From Micromonospora sp. PLK6-60 (GTDB taxonomy: Bacteria; Actinomycetota; Actinomycetes; Mycobacteriales; Micromonosporaceae), in the NCBI RefSeq assembly GCF_019890675.1, contig NZ_JAIOAA010000001.1, positions 186,001 to 250,000 on the forward strand: a stretch of DNA of 64,000 bases, given 5' to 3'. A model generated the notes under the pieces. It did not search any database. It was not told the origin of the DNA and worked only from the letters and a program-made list of their open reading frames with translations. This document shows positions 26,301 to 35,559 of the stretch, piece by piece. How positions within the stretch are numbered: the first letter of the stretch is position 1; every line of letters begins with the position of its first letter. Made by a program: the position numbers and the translations under genes.

Positions 26301-29300
26301 TCGCTGCGCCGGATCCGGCCGGTGGTGATGTCCGCCTCGACCGATCGCACGTTGCCGTTGTCGTCGTAGCCGGTCCGCTGTTCGTGGCCCAGCTCGTCGC
26401 GTTCCGCCACCCGCTGGTGCGCGGCGTCGTAGTCGTACTCGGTGGTGTAGGTGGCGTTCGCCGGCCCGTCGCCCGGGCAGGTGATCGTCGCCGACCCGGC
26501 CCGGGGCGAGGTGACCGACCGCAGGTCGCCGGCGATGTCGTAGCACATCTGGGTGACCCGGGACTCGCTCGTGGAGGCGCCGTACTCGACCTGCCTGACC
26601 ACCCGGTCGAGCGGGTCGTAGCCGTACACCGTGGCGAAGTCGTCGACGGTGCCGCTGCTCTGCACCCCGCGCGGCTTGGTGACCTTGGCGGTCCGGCCGG
26701 CGGCGTCGTACTCGATCCTGGTGCGTTCGCCGGCCGGGTCGGCGCTGGTGTCCGGGCCGGTGACCAGGGTGGCCCGGTCCATCGCGTCGAAGGTGGTGGT
26801 GGTGATCGTGCCGGTGCCCGGGTCACCCGCGGCGGTGCCGTAGTGCGGCGCGATCTCCCGGGTCACGTTGTCGTTGGGGTCGAAGGTCGCGCCGGACCAG
26901 AGCAGGGTGCCCCGGTCGGTGGCGGTGGATTTCGGCGCGCTCTGCCGGCCGAGCCGGCCGAACGAGTCGTAGTCGAACCAGCTGCGGTAGGCCCGCACGT
27001 CGGTGCCGGAGTCACCGGCGTGGTTGGGGTCCTGGAGCCACTGCACCTGCCCGTCGAGGTCGTACCCGATGGTGGTGGTGTTGCCGAGCGGGTCGCGCAC
27101 CTGGGTCGGCTGCCCCGACGGGTGGTACGACGGGTAGGTGGTGGGCGGGTTGCCGTTGGCGTCGCGCACCGCGGACAGGGTGCCCGGGTTGGCCGAGCCG
27201 GCCAGGTGGTAGTCGTAGTCGGTGACCGCGCCGGTCGGATCGGTGACCCGGTCCACGTTGCCGGCCGCGTCGTAGCTGAAGGTGGTCCGGTAGTCGGTGT
27301 CGTCCGCGGTGGTCGCCACGCCCTTGGGGGTGGTGACGCTGGCCAGCAGGCTGAGGTGTTTGTCGGTGTCGGCGGCGTCCACCGCCTGGTCGAGGTAGGC
27401 GAGCACGGTCTTCTTGCCCAGCTGGTCGGTCCGGCTGGTCGGGTAGCCGTTGGCGTTGTACGTGTAGCTGGTGAACCTGCCGGTGGGCTCGGTGACCTGG
27501 CTGACCTTGTAGTCGGTCGACCACTGGACCGCGGTGGCCTGGTTCGTCGGGTCCACGATCCGGGTGACCTTGCCGGTGGTGTCGTAGGTGTACCGGGTGA
27601 CCCGGTTCAGCGGGGCGGTGACGGTGGTGATCCGGTTGGTCAGGTCGTAGGCGTACGAGGTGCTCTGGCCGTCCCGGTCGGTGCGCGACTTGAGCTTCCA
27701 CCGCAGTTGGGCGCCGTCGCTGGCCTGGTAGTAGGCGAACGTGGTCTCCGCGCCGCGCGGGTCGCGCACGCTGTAGAGGCGGGTGGACTGGTTGGGTGTC
27801 TTCGGCTCGGGGTCGACCCGTTGGGCGCGGTCGGGGATGGCCGGCCCGGCCCCGTTGCTGGTGGTGTAGGTGAAGACGAGCGAGCGGTCGGCGAGGAAGC
27901 TGCCGTCGGCGTTGCTGCCGCCACGCTGGGTCAGTCGCAGCAGGTTGCCGTCGTCGTAGTAGTCGAAGTCGAGCTTGCTGCCGGAGTGGTCGGTGACGGT
28001 CCGGATGTTGCCGCGGACGTGCGCCCGCTTGGCCTCGTCCTTCGACCAGTAGTCGATGACGAACGACCGGCCGCCCGGGTCGGTGACCTTGGTGATGCGT
28101 TTCTTCGGCCCGCCCGGGTCCTCGCCGGGTGGGGTGTCCTCCAGGCTGTAGGTGATCCGGTTGCCGTTGCGGTCCTCCACGCTGGTGGGGAAGCCGTCAC
28201 CGTCGAAGTAGTAGGTGACCTTGTCCGGCCGGGTGAACGCCCAGACCCGGTTCGGGTCGCCGGTGAGGCTGCGCAGGTGGAGGTTGACCCCGGGCGGCTC
28301 CTGCCAGCGGGTCACCCCGTCGGCGCCGAGCACCCCGTCGAAGTGGTGGGTGGTGCCGTCGCCGTCGGTGAACTCCACCCACCTGTTGGCGCGCCCGGAG
28401 ATCTCGTCGGCCTTGTTCGGGTGGATGTCGATGGGCTCACCGAGCCGGGTCAGGCCCGAGAGGGAAAGGGAGAAGTTGTTTCCCGCCGGGCCGCGGGAGT
28501 GGTCCTCGAGCGAGTTGTAGGTCAGGTCCGCCATGGTGGACAGGCCCCGGCCGGGTGAGAAGAACGGCGTCCAGCGGGCGAGCAGGTTGCCGTTGGCGAG
28601 GTTCACCAGTTCCGAGGCGCCCGCGCCCAGCGAGTCGCCGTCGTACTGGTAGTAGCGCTCCAGGCCGAGCTTCGTGGCCAGTGCCTTGGCGACGATGACC
28701 GGGTTGTCCAGCGGCGGGTTGCCCCTGGCGGAGAACCAGGTGGCGCTGGCCGGGTCGTAGACGTCGATGCGCAGTCGGTAGGTGCCCTGCTGCACGCCCG
28801 GCGGCAGGGCCGGCGGGTGGATGGTGAGGGGGAACGCCCGGGTGGCGTTGGCGGCGAAGGTGGCCGGGAAGGTGGTGGCCGACTTCCCCTCGAACAGGAT
28901 GGCGCCGTTGGGCGCGTACCACCGGTACCAGACCTGGGCGGTGCTGTTGGTCCAGGTGGCGCCGCTGGTGTTGGTGACGTTGACGGTCGGGCAGTAGGCG
29001 TTGGCCGGGCAACTGGGCGGCGGGGTGCCGCCGTCGTCGCGGGGCGCGCCGGACAGTGCGCGGTTGAGGCTTCCCCCGCTGGTGCCGTCGGGGTTGGTGG
29101 TGCCGGCGTACGGGTCCTGGACGGGCACGCCGGAGGCGACGTTCTCGGTCATCGCCGTCGGGGTGACGTCGTCGGTGGGGTCGGTGGGCGAGTTCAGGCT
29201 GAAACCGGCCTTCATGGTGGTGGCGCCGGTGTTGGTGACGGTGACCGTGGCGGCGGGGGTGACGGTGACCAGGCCGGAGGTGTCGGTGACCGACGCGGTG

Positions 29301-32206
29301 ACCTGGTGGGAGCCGTTGAATGTCGGCGCCAGGGGGTCGAGGGTGTTCCAGGTGATCGCGTACGGCGCGGTGGTGTCGGGCGCGCCGACCCGCACCCCGT
29401 CGACCAGGAACGCCACGCTGACCACGCCCCGGTCGTCGGTGGCGGTGGCGGACAGGGTGACCGCCGAGCCGCCGACCGAGGCGCCGTTGGCCGGTGCGGT
29501 CAGCGCGCCGGTGGGGGGTGCGGAGTTGTCGACGGTGACGGTCACCGGCGCGGAGGTGGTGACGTTGCCCGCGTCGTCGGTGGCCCGCGCGGTCACCGAC
29601 CGGGCGCCGTTGGCCACCGCGCCGGAGTTCCAGTCGAGTTGGAACGGCGCGGCCGTCGCGGTACCGACCGCGGCGCCGTCGACCAGGAACTCGACAGTGG
29701 TCACCTTGCCGTCGTCGCTGGCGGCGGCGGCCAGCCGGACCGCGGAGCCACGCACCGTGGCGGCGGGTCCCGGCGCGGCCACCGACACGGTCGGCCCGTT
29801 CGCGGTGCTGCCGTCGCGGTAGGAGACGGTCAGTTTCGGTCGCAGGCTGGCCGAGCCGGCGTAGTCGTCACCGGCGTAGCCGACCTTGCCGTTGACCTCC
29901 TCGTTCGGCGTCTTGAACAGCACTCCGTTGTTGGGCGCGGTGCCCCGGACCCAGTCCTGCACCAGGCCGGTGACCGCGAAGGTGTCGAAGACGCCCTCGA
30001 CGGTGGCGGGCACGGCGACGCCGGCCGTCACGGCCGGGTCGAAGTCACCGCCGGGGGACGTCCAGTTCTGGCCGGCCTCGGTGCCGTCCCAGCTGGCGCC
30101 GTCACCGGTGCACGCCCCGGCGCCGGAGCCCTCCTTCCACGGGCGGCTGGCCCGGTGCGCCTCGACGGTGGTCGCCGACATCGAGCCGTAGAGCCGCCAC
30201 ATCGACAGGGTGGCGCTGCTGATGGTGGCGTCCGGCGGGATGTCCCGCAGGTCGAACCGGACCGCGCCGCGCCAGGTCGGGTAGGTCAGGAACTTGGTGT
30301 TCGGCACGCCGCCGACCCAGACCGTCGGGTCGGCGCCGTAGTTGGCGCAGCCCCGGCCGGGCGAACCGTCGTCGCGGGTGCTGGTGTAGAGCGTCGTGGC
30401 GGCGCCGTCCGCCGGGCCGGGTTGCAGGACCTTGGACGACAGGCCCACCGCCGGGAGGGTCACCGTCCGGCCGGCGGACACCCCGCCGCTCGACAGATCC
30501 TTGATCTTGTAGGTGAAGGTGGCGCCCGCCGCCGCGGTGGTGTCGCGGTAGCTGGTCTGCGCCGGGTCCTTGACGGTGGCCACCAGGGTGGTCGGCGACG
30601 GGGTGAAGCCGGCGGTGGTGCCGCGGTGCACCTCGTAGCCCGCGGTGGACGGGGTGTCGGCCGGTGTCCAGGTCAGCTCCGCGCCGTTGGCGTGCAGCGT
30701 GGTGGGGGTCCGCAGCGCGGGGGCGGCGAGGTTGTAGGTGACGTCCAGCTTCGGCTGGGCCGTGAGGTTGGAGCTGCGGCGGCTCGGCGGCGTGGGTCCG
30801 TTGCTGTTCGGCGTCTCGGTGCGCCGCTTGACCAGCAGGCCGTAGTTGGGTTGGGTGCCGCCGACCCAGCCGGCCACCGCGCCGGTGACCGACCAGGACA
30901 TCCAGCCGGCCGGGGCACCGGCGGCCAGGGTGTACGACCCGAGCGCGGTCGCGTCGTAGGTGAGGCTGGTCGCCGGCGTGGTGATGGTCCACGGGGAGGT
31001 GATCCGGTGGGCGTCCATCAGGTGTGACACGCCGCCGCAGCCGGAGAGGAGGCAGGACCCGTCGAAGTAGAGCCCCAGCTTCGCGTCGGTGACCTGGGCG
31101 CCGGCCGGGACCGCGTCCAGGTCGAACTGGACCGCGCCGCGGTAGGTGTTGGTGTCGGTGCCGATGTAGAGCTTGCCGTGGGTCCACGGTGCGGTGCTCG
31201 TGCCGGCGAGGAAGGTCGCGTCCTCGACCGCCGGCTGGACGGTGAGCGTGGGGTCCAGGTGCACGGGGAACTGCCGGCCGGGCGCGCGCAGCCAGGCGGC
31301 GTCGAGGCTGAGCGTCAACGCCAGCCCGGCGCCGTCCTGGGCGACGGCCAGCTTCGGCTTGGCCGCCCTGGTCGCGTCGGCGCCCCGGGACTCCAGCACG
31401 GTGGGTGCGTCGAGCACCACCGGCGGGCTGCTCAGGCCGGCCCCCTCGACCAGCCACGAGCCGTCCGGCCGCCGGTGCGCGGAGATGGGCGCGCCGTCGT
31501 CCGCCGGCGTCAGCCGGAACCGGTAGCTGGTGGCCGAGTCGGGGCCGGCCAGGTCGATGGTCTCCTTGACGCCGGTCGGTCCGACCTCGTACCGCAGGTC
31601 CGCGCCCGGCCAGGCCCGCCGGTAGGTGATCTGCGACCCGGCCCGCTCGGCGGGTCGGGTGGCGGTGCCCTCCGCCCGCATCCGCAGCCGGCGGTCACCG
31701 ACCCGGAACTCCACCAGGTCACCGCCGGCGGTCCCGGCGAACCGCGCCTCGTAGGCGTTCGCGCCGCTGCGCCAGGCGAAACCGTCCTCGTCGACGGGAT
31801 GCAACGTCGGGTCGATCCGGCGCATGGTGCCGTCGGACGCCCGGTAGTTGACCGGGGTGGAGTACACGGCGGTGCGGTAGGAGCCGTCGGCGTTGCGCCG
31901 GGTGATGGACGTGACGGTGTTGCGCTCGGGCAGCTCCCCCACCGTCGGCGCCGGGACGGCCGGGCGCTGGGCGACCGGAGCGGTGCGCAGGCGGTGGTAG
32001 AGGTTCCCGACCAGCACCATCGAGGCCAGCACGGTGAGCGCGACGACGACGGTCAGGACGGTCGAGGCCCGGGACCGGGCCGGACGCGCGTCGCGGGGGG
32101 TGCGCGTGCGGCGGTGGCCGGGTAGACGAGCGGCCGACGCCCGCAGGCGCCGGCCGAGATGGACGAGGTGTCGACGACAGGACATGCCGAACCGCGGATC
32201 TGACAT
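23339..32206 (-). CDS. RHS/YD-repeat polymorphic toxin with uncharacterised C-terminal domain
   Basis: 2,955 residues from ATG 32206 (GGGAG upstream). An Arg-rich N-terminus precedes a transmembrane/signal segment at about 48-72 (TVLTVVVALTVLASMVLVG). In order follow DNRLRE-type modules near 330 and 605, a fibronectin-like module near 495-535, and Ig-like repeats at about 800-995. YD/RHS repeats run from about 1235 to 2670 and close with the RHS core hallmark (RRFGPDTGRFLQQDAF...NPISYVESDG). After a linker and a Gly/Ala-rich pretoxin stretch, the last 106 residues (from PLIIGENMTRVKEYAKQVGG) carry RPWKNDPFDF, GREIIDIGPDF and SPFYNMERR. This tip recurs in RHS-type toxins but I know no assigned activity. 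It is likely exported by Sec and delivered at contact. Confidence 0.9.
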   Translation of the reverse strand: MSDPRFGMSCRRHLVHLGRRLRASAARLPGHRRTRTPRDARPARSRASTVLTVVVALTVLASMVLVGNLYHRLRTAPVAQRPAVPAPTVGELPERNTVTSITRRNADGSYRTAVYSTPVNYRASDGTMRRIDPTLHPVDEDGFAWRSGANAYEARFAGTAGGDLVEFRVGDRRLRMRAEGTATRPAERAGSQITYRRAWPGADLRYEVGPTGVKETIDLAGPDSATSYRFRLTPADDGAPISAHRRPDGSWLVEGAGLSSPPVVLDAPTVLESRGADATRAAKPKLAVAQDGAGLALTLSLDAAWLRAPGRQFPVHLDPTLTVQPAVEDATFLAGTSTAPWTHGKLYIGTDTNTYRGAVQFDLDAVPAGAQVTDAKLGLYFDGSCLLSGCGGVSHLMDAHRITSPWTITTPATSLTYDATALGSYTLAAGAPAGWMSWSVTGAVAGWVGGTQPNYGLLVKRRTETPNSNGPTPPSRRSSNLTAQPKLDVTYNLAAPALRTPTTLHANGAELTWTPADTPSTAGYEVHRGTTAGFTPSPTTLVATVKDPAQTSYRDTTAAAGATFTYKIKDLSSGGVSAGRTVTLPAVGLSSKVLQPGPADGAATTLYTSTRDDGSPGRGCANYGADPTVWVGGVPNTKFLTYPTWRGAVRFDLRDIPPDATISSATLSMWRLYGSMSATTVEAHRASRPWKEGSGAGACTGDGASWDGTEAGQNWTSPGGDFDPAVTAGVAVPATVEGVFDTFAVTGLVQDWVRGTAPNNGVLFKTPNEEVNGKVGYAGDDYAGSASLRPKLTVSYRDGSTANGPTVSVAAPGPAATVRGSAVRLAAAASDDGKVTTVEFLVDGAAVGTATAAPFQLDWNSGAVANGARSVTARATDDAGNVTTSAPVTVTVDNSAPPTGALTAPANGASVGGSAVTLSATATDDRGVVSVAFLVDGVRVGAPDTTAPYAITWNTLDPLAPTFNGSHQVTASVTDTSGLVTVTPAATVTVTNTGATTMKAGFSLNSPTDPTDDVTPTAMTENVASGVPVQDPYAGTTNPDGTSGGSLNRALSGAPRDDGGTPPPSCPANAYCPTVNVTNTSGATWTNSTAQVWYRWYAPNGAILFEGKSATTFPATFAANATRAFPLTIHPPALPPGVQQGTYRLRIDVYDPASATWFSARGNPPLDNPVIVAKALATKLGLERYYQYDGDSLGAGASELVNLANGNLLARWTPFFSPGRGLSTMADLTYNSLEDHSRGPAGNNFSLSLSGLTRLGEPIDIHPNKADEISGRANRWVEFTDGDGTTHHFDGVLGADGVTRWQEPPGVNLHLRSLTGDPNRVWAFTRPDKVTYYFDGDGFPTSVEDRNGNRITYSLEDTPPGEDPGGPKKRITKVTDPGGRSFVIDYWSKDEAKRAHVRGNIRTVTDHSGSKLDFDYYDDGNLLRLTQRGGSNADGSFLADRSLVFTYTTSNGAGPAIPDRAQRVDPEPKTPNQSTRLYSVRDPRGAETTFAYYQASDGAQLRWKLKSRTDRDGQSTSYAYDLTNRITTVTAPLNRVTRYTYDTTGKVTRIVDPTNQATAVQWSTDYKVSQVTEPTGRFTSYTYNANGYPTSRTDQLGKKTVLAYLDQAVDAADTDKHLSLLASVTTPKGVATTADDTDYRTTFSYDAAGNVDRVTDPTGAVTDYDYHLAGSANPGTLSAVRDANGNPPTTYPSYHPSGQPTQVRDPLGNTTTIGYDLDGQVQWLQDPNHAGDSGTDVRAYRSWFDYDSFGRLGRQSAPKSTATDRGTLLWSGATFDPNDNVTREIAPHYGTAAGDPGTGTITTTTFDAMDRATLVTGPDTSADPAGERTRIEYDAAGRTAKVTKPRGVQSSGTVDDFATVYGYDPLDRVVRQVEYGASTSESRVTQMCYDIAGDLRSVTSPRAGSATITCPGDGPANATYTTEYDYDAAHQRVAERDELGHEQRTGYDDNGNVRSVEADITTGRIRRSETEYDQRDQPIVQRERFDGSRVVTTRIEYDRNGNQSRVISPRGADTGGATGPWTQYVTVNTYDAANRLVRTTLPYDSRDGTERQYAHRAYDRNGNLAWTSLPVTQSDATQVATTAKTVMEYFDPGWIRTSDDPANPRTHFDYTAKGQQSQRTPELKASPGTLDTGRRMTWEFHPDGLVKSRSDQNGQPATYRYDADNNLIWSKDVGGVADRNERAIETRSTFNGFDEIARTSHRKEGDSVWKFTEYAYDGNGNTTLRRENGEENDAGTETRAPRRYQLSYDAADWLTEHLDLGTDSACKDDQRVVTTFWGTGEEKQRDTYRAGSSCTADPATWTRKQTTTWTHFDNGKLRQLVTKNGAGTVTESHDVSYLDGNGVYVNGNRTTDRYVLKRGTGSTATSCLSATPCDAAYTYDARDRVLREQLRAGKSNDYTLDEPGKLIGDTTVRAGNVTTQVKDGQTTTQRYTGNQLTDVTVGGVTAKYWYDPYGTQDCVTLAAGSQADCNNSTDTPSANVIADYTPDYLNRITTIQQYSGGTRTDLTTYVYDALDRTTAETEDHVGTGKDRTTTFTYQGLSSQVTEEKQSGGDNPKTKSYSYDAYGHRLGMVDKTNATGAQDTYSYGTDVHGSVSQLLDDAGNVKASYGYSAYGGTDSPSTDKESLTAGDTDAQAPLNPMRYSGRRADSGSAASATAQPQYDMGARRFGPDTGRFLQQDAFASALGDLGLGLDPLTQNRYALAGGNPISYVESDGHMVTADGGGGGAVTASPPKPEAEPSLKDKALSWLGDRGKEIKRKLDDVDNQTVNNPDWALYDVYQGWTKFEEKAEPIVGATEVYKCGTEGGAGNCAWAAAAFVPGGRGAKGLKLAGAAGGAKGLKAAGAGGGKAPLIIGENMTRVKEYAKQVGGHAYRPWKNDPFDFALGMRRNERMIKDAMRSGREIIDIGPDFARRAAGRAASPFYNMERRVTSGYANYSKVFERFGKLDGGVPGFDF

Positions 32207-32474
32207 CCGGGACTCCCAGCTGTGGGGTGGGCAGGGCATGAGCGACCACGACACAACTGGGACGGTGACCGGCCGGCCCGGTCACCGTGCGGAGTTCCCC
32301 CGTGCGGTGGCGGAACGTCCCAGGCAGGCGACGATCCACATCGGAGTCTTGGAGATTGCCTGAGAGCCGGTCAACGGTTGCCGCACCACATGCAAGTTCC
32401 GGTAAAGGTCATCCAATCGGCTCATTTACATACGTCGAGAGGTCGGCCGAGTCGCGCCGAACCGGCGACGCGGA
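32207..32474. other. Intergenic region with a relatively AT-rich island, probable RHS promoter
   Basis: No gene is supported. Around 32401-32445 the base composition is clearly lower in GC than the rest of the window. On the minus strand a TTGACC hexamer (complement near 32372) could be a -35 box for the RHS gene, but a matching -10 is weak. Confidence 0.4.
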
Positions 32475-34814
32475 TCAGCCGATGGGCGGATCCGGGTGAT
32501 CGGATCCGGACATGCGCCCGTCCGGCAGGGGCAGCTCCCCGGCGTACCGGTCGACCACCGCCCAGACCCGCCCGTCACCCCAGTAGCCGGAGTGCCGGCC
32601 CAGCACCGGCGGGTCCTGGCCGTAGACGTACCAGCAGGTCGGCGGGTCGGTCAGCGCCTCGTCCACGCCGGCGGAATCAGCGAGGACCGGCCCGCCGATG
32701 TAGTCGGTCGGGTACCAGAAGTTGCGCCACCGCCAGGTCCGCGGCCGGTCCGCGCCCAGCGCGTCCGGCCCGAAGTAGGCGGGGAACGCCCAGCCGTACA
32801 GCTTGGTCACCGGGCTGCCGAAGGTGACCAGCGCGACCCGGTCGGTCGGCCGGCCGTCGCGGTGCGGGCGGCCCGACTCCTGCAGCAGCGCGGCCACCGC
32901 CAGCACGCTGCCCTGGCTGTGCGCGACGACCACCGCGCCGCCGCCGTGGTCGTGCAGCCGCCACAGCCGGCGCTGCACGTCGGGCACGGCCCGCTCGGCG
33001 TACGACGGCGGGGCCAGCGGGTGGTAGGCGCGCGGCCAGAAGGTGGCCACGTCCCAGAGCACGCCGAGGTGGCGGCGGCTGGCCAGGCCGCGCCAGCCCT
33101 GCCGCATGAGCAGCAGCACGGCCAGCGGCGCGGCGGCGGCCAGCCAGGTGGAGACGGTCAGCGCCCAGCGCGGCGCCCACGGCAGCTGGTGCCGGGCCCA
33201 GACGGTCACCAGCACGTACCCGGCGACCAGCAGCGCGGTCGCGGCCATCAGGGTCAGCGGCAGGTCCGCGTCGTGCGGCAGCGCGGCCAGCCGGCGGGCC
33301 CGGGCGATCCGCGCGGTCCAGCCGCCGCGCAGCGACCGGGGCGGCGACGCGTCCGGGTCCAGCGCGCTGGCGTCCCACGGCCCGGCCGGCCCCGCCGCCG
33401 GCGGCCCGGTGGCGTACCCGTCGTGCACGGCCCGCCGCCGCGCGGGCGTCCCGGCCAGCGCCAGGGTGACCGCCTCGACCAGCGCGAAGCCCAGCAGGAT
33501 CGCGAACGGCAGCAGGGTCAGGTAGGGGGTGAGCGCGTAGACGATGCCGTAGACGAAGAGCCGGTCCCCGCCGCCCGCGCCGACGCCCGGGTTGGGCACC
33601 CGGCCGAGCAGGTCGGCCACCCGGATCATCGTGCCGATGCCGACCGCGTTGAGGATGACCGTGGCCAGGATGGTCACCACGAACGGGCCGGCGATCCGGA
33701 ACCGGCCGCGGCGGTGCCCGTTCACCGCGAACGACAGCAGCACCGACAGGGTGGCCGCGAGGCAGCACCCGTAGGCCCAGTTGATCCCGCCGCGCATGCC
33801 GGGCAGCGGACCGGCCGCAGTCGGCGCGTACGCCGGTTGGGTCAGCGCCAGGACCACCGCGCCGGCCACCGCGAGGGCACCGAGCGCGACCACCGCGTGG
33901 GCGGCCGGCGCGGGCACCCGGGACCGGGTGGCCAGGACCACGGCGGCCGAGGCGGCCAGCGCCGCGACGACGGTCACCGCCGTGGCCAGGCCGGGCCGGG
34001 TCGCCCCCGGCAGCGACCGTACGGTGTGCCCGGTGAGCCAGCCGACGAAGGCCAGCCCGGTGCCCAGGTGCACCGACGCCAGGGCGGCGACGCCGCGGCC
34101 ACCGTTCCAGAAGTCCGGGTCGGCCAGCCCGGCACCGGGGCGGGCCGGCGTGACGTCGCACGGCGGCCGGCCGGTGCGGCCGACCTGCGGCGGTGGGACC
34201 TGCTCGTAGCGGGCCAGCGAGCGCCCGCTGAGCACCTTCAGCCCGAGCGCCACCAGCAGCGGCAGCGCCGCGCCGACCAGCACCCGCCGGGCCGGGTGTT
34301 CGGCGAACACCGGGGCGCCCAGCCAGCGCAGCCACCAGCGGTCCCGACAGTCGGGCCGGCCGCCGCACTGGTAGGCGAGCACGTCCATCGAGGTCATCGC
34401 GACCAGCAGCAGCAGGTTGACGGTGAGCCCGAGCGCCGCCCACCGCACCACAGCCCGGTGCACCAGGAACCGCCACGGCCGCCGCCAGGCCGCCGGCATG
34501 CACATCCAGCCGGCCACGTTGACCAGCGCGAACGGCAGCAGCAGCAACCACAGAACCCGGCTCGCGCTGCGCGAGGTCAGCCCACCCCAGGAGTACGCCT
34601 CGACGTGCCGGCCGCGGGTGTCGGCGGTGCGGTAGAAGCCGGCCACCCGGTCCCCGGAGACGAGTTGCGGCGCGTCGTCGGCGAGCAGGCTCTCCGGGGT
34701 GGTGCCACCGACGCCGTGCAGCCGCAGCTCGGTCACCCCGGCCAGCGGGGCGGGCGGCGGCACCAGTCCGGGCGGCCGGGGCACCGGGCGCGCGTCGTTT
34801 CTCTGCAGTGGCAT
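32475..34814 (-). CDS. Polytopic membrane protein with a split alpha/beta-hydrolase (lipase-like) domain
   Basis: The 779-residue product starts at ATG 34814 with GTGAGG upstream. Residues 28-40 (ELRLHGVGGTTPE) resemble the first strand and oxyanion loop of an alpha/beta hydrolase. Many hydrophobic segments then follow (for example LWLLLLPFALVNVAGW, LLVAMTSMDVLAYQ, VVVTILATVILNAVG). The nucleophile elbow VVVAHSQGSVLAVAALL appears only near residue 630, followed by ALVTFGSPVTKLYGW. The hydrolase core thus seems interrupted by a large membrane insert. A membrane-bound esterase or phospholipase-like activity is plausible but unproven. Neighbours give no clear functional hint. Confidence 0.75.
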   Translation of the reverse strand: MPLQRNDARPVPRPPGLVPPPAPLAGVTELRLHGVGGTTPESLLADDAPQLVSGDRVAGFYRTADTRGRHVEAYSWGGLTSRSASRVLWLLLLPFALVNVAGWMCMPAAWRRPWRFLVHRAVVRWAALGLTVNLLLLVAMTSMDVLAYQCGGRPDCRDRWWLRWLGAPVFAEHPARRVLVGAALPLLVALGLKVLSGRSLARYEQVPPPQVGRTGRPPCDVTPARPGAGLADPDFWNGGRGVAALASVHLGTGLAFVGWLTGHTVRSLPGATRPGLATAVTVVAALAASAAVVLATRSRVPAPAAHAVVALGALAVAGAVVLALTQPAYAPTAAGPLPGMRGGINWAYGCCLAATLSVLLSFAVNGHRRGRFRIAGPFVVTILATVILNAVGIGTMIRVADLLGRVPNPGVGAGGGDRLFVYGIVYALTPYLTLLPFAILLGFALVEAVTLALAGTPARRRAVHDGYATGPPAAGPAGPWDASALDPDASPPRSLRGGWTARIARARRLAALPHDADLPLTLMAATALLVAGYVLVTVWARHQLPWAPRWALTVSTWLAAAAPLAVLLLMRQGWRGLASRRHLGVLWDVATFWPRAYHPLAPPSYAERAVPDVQRRLWRLHDHGGGAVVVAHSQGSVLAVAALLQESGRPHRDGRPTDRVALVTFGSPVTKLYGWAFPAYFGPDALGADRPRTWRWRNFWYPTDYIGGPVLADSAGVDEALTDPPTCWYVYGQDPPVLGRHSGYWGDGRVWAVVDRYAGELPLPDGRMSGSDHPDPPIG

Positions 34815-35003
34815 GTCGACCTCACCCACCACTACGCTGCGTGAACCGCGACGCTACTCCCCGGCACCGCCGACGACCAGCGGCTTTGGGGCATTTTGGC
34901 GGTAGGCGTGCATCCCGCCCTGGTGGCAGATTGTTCATCATCCCTTCCCTGCGGGGTGTGCACGGGACACCACGCAGGGCCATCGGCCGCCTACGATGCC
35001 GCC

Positions 35004-35474
35004 ATGTTCTCCTCGACGACCCCTCCCGCCGACGGGTGGCGCCCTCCGCGGCGGCCGGAGTGCTCCTGCCCGGAACACGTGGACGACCTGACCGACCTGC
35101 TGCTGCCGGTGGACCGGTCGGGCGCGCCGCCGGTGCGGCTCACCGACCTGATCGACGGGCGGGAGGTGGGGGTGCAGCCGGCCGCGCCCGCCGACCGCTG
35201 GCTGGAGTCGTACGACGAGTCCGACGCGGGACCGGACCGGCTCGGCCCGTTCCACTGGGGGCTGTGGCTCGGCGACGAGGCCCGCGGCTGCTATTCCGAC
35301 GAGGCGCCCTGGTCGCTGGACCAGGCGCTGCTGGAGCGGCCCGGCGTCGAGCACGTCGAGTGGATGGAGCGGGAGGAGTTCCTGGTCGGCGCGCCGACGA
35401 TGTGCGCCGACGGGGTGCTGGCGGCGGCGGCCCGCGCGCTGGCCGACCCCCGGGTCCGCCAGTCGCCGGGCTGA
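35004..35474 (+). CDS. Hypothetical acidic protein
   Basis: The 156-residue product starts at the ATG at 35004; upstream in-frame ATG 34896 adds an AT-richer, cysteine-rich stretch that looks non-coding. The first 25 residues are Pro-rich with a Cys pair (PECSCPEH). The rest is acidic, with conserved-looking WLESYDESDAGPDRLGPFHW and EHVEWMEREEFLVGAP. There is no signal or membrane segment. I do not recognise the family. The gene ends before a strong hairpin and converges with the ABC exporter. Confidence 0.65.
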   Translation: MFSSTTPPADGWRPPRRPECSCPEHVDDLTDLLLPVDRSGAPPVRLTDLIDGREVGVQPAAPADRWLESYDESDAGPDRLGPFHWGLWLGDEARGCYSDEAPWSLDQALLERPGVEHVEWMEREEFLVGAPTMCADGVLAAAARALADPRVRQSPG

Positions 35475-35489
35475 GCCGCGCCGACCCCG

Positions 35490-35510
35490 ACCGCCGGCCC
35501 CGCCGGCGGT
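35490..35510. terminator. Hairpin between convergent genes
   Basis: Perfect 9-bp stem ACCGCCGGC / GCCGGCGGT with a 3-base loop, located 15 bp after the plus-strand stop and 50 bp before the end of the ABC exporter gene. Confidence 0.65.
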
Positions 35511-35559
35511 GCCGGCACCGCTGGTCGCGCCGGCGCCGCTGGTCGTGCCGTCGGCCGGG

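Noticed and set aside
23234..28558. A 1,774-codon plus-strand open frame
   Set aside because: Antisense to the RHS gene; its Val/Gly/Arg-rich translation is the complement of repeated RHS codons.
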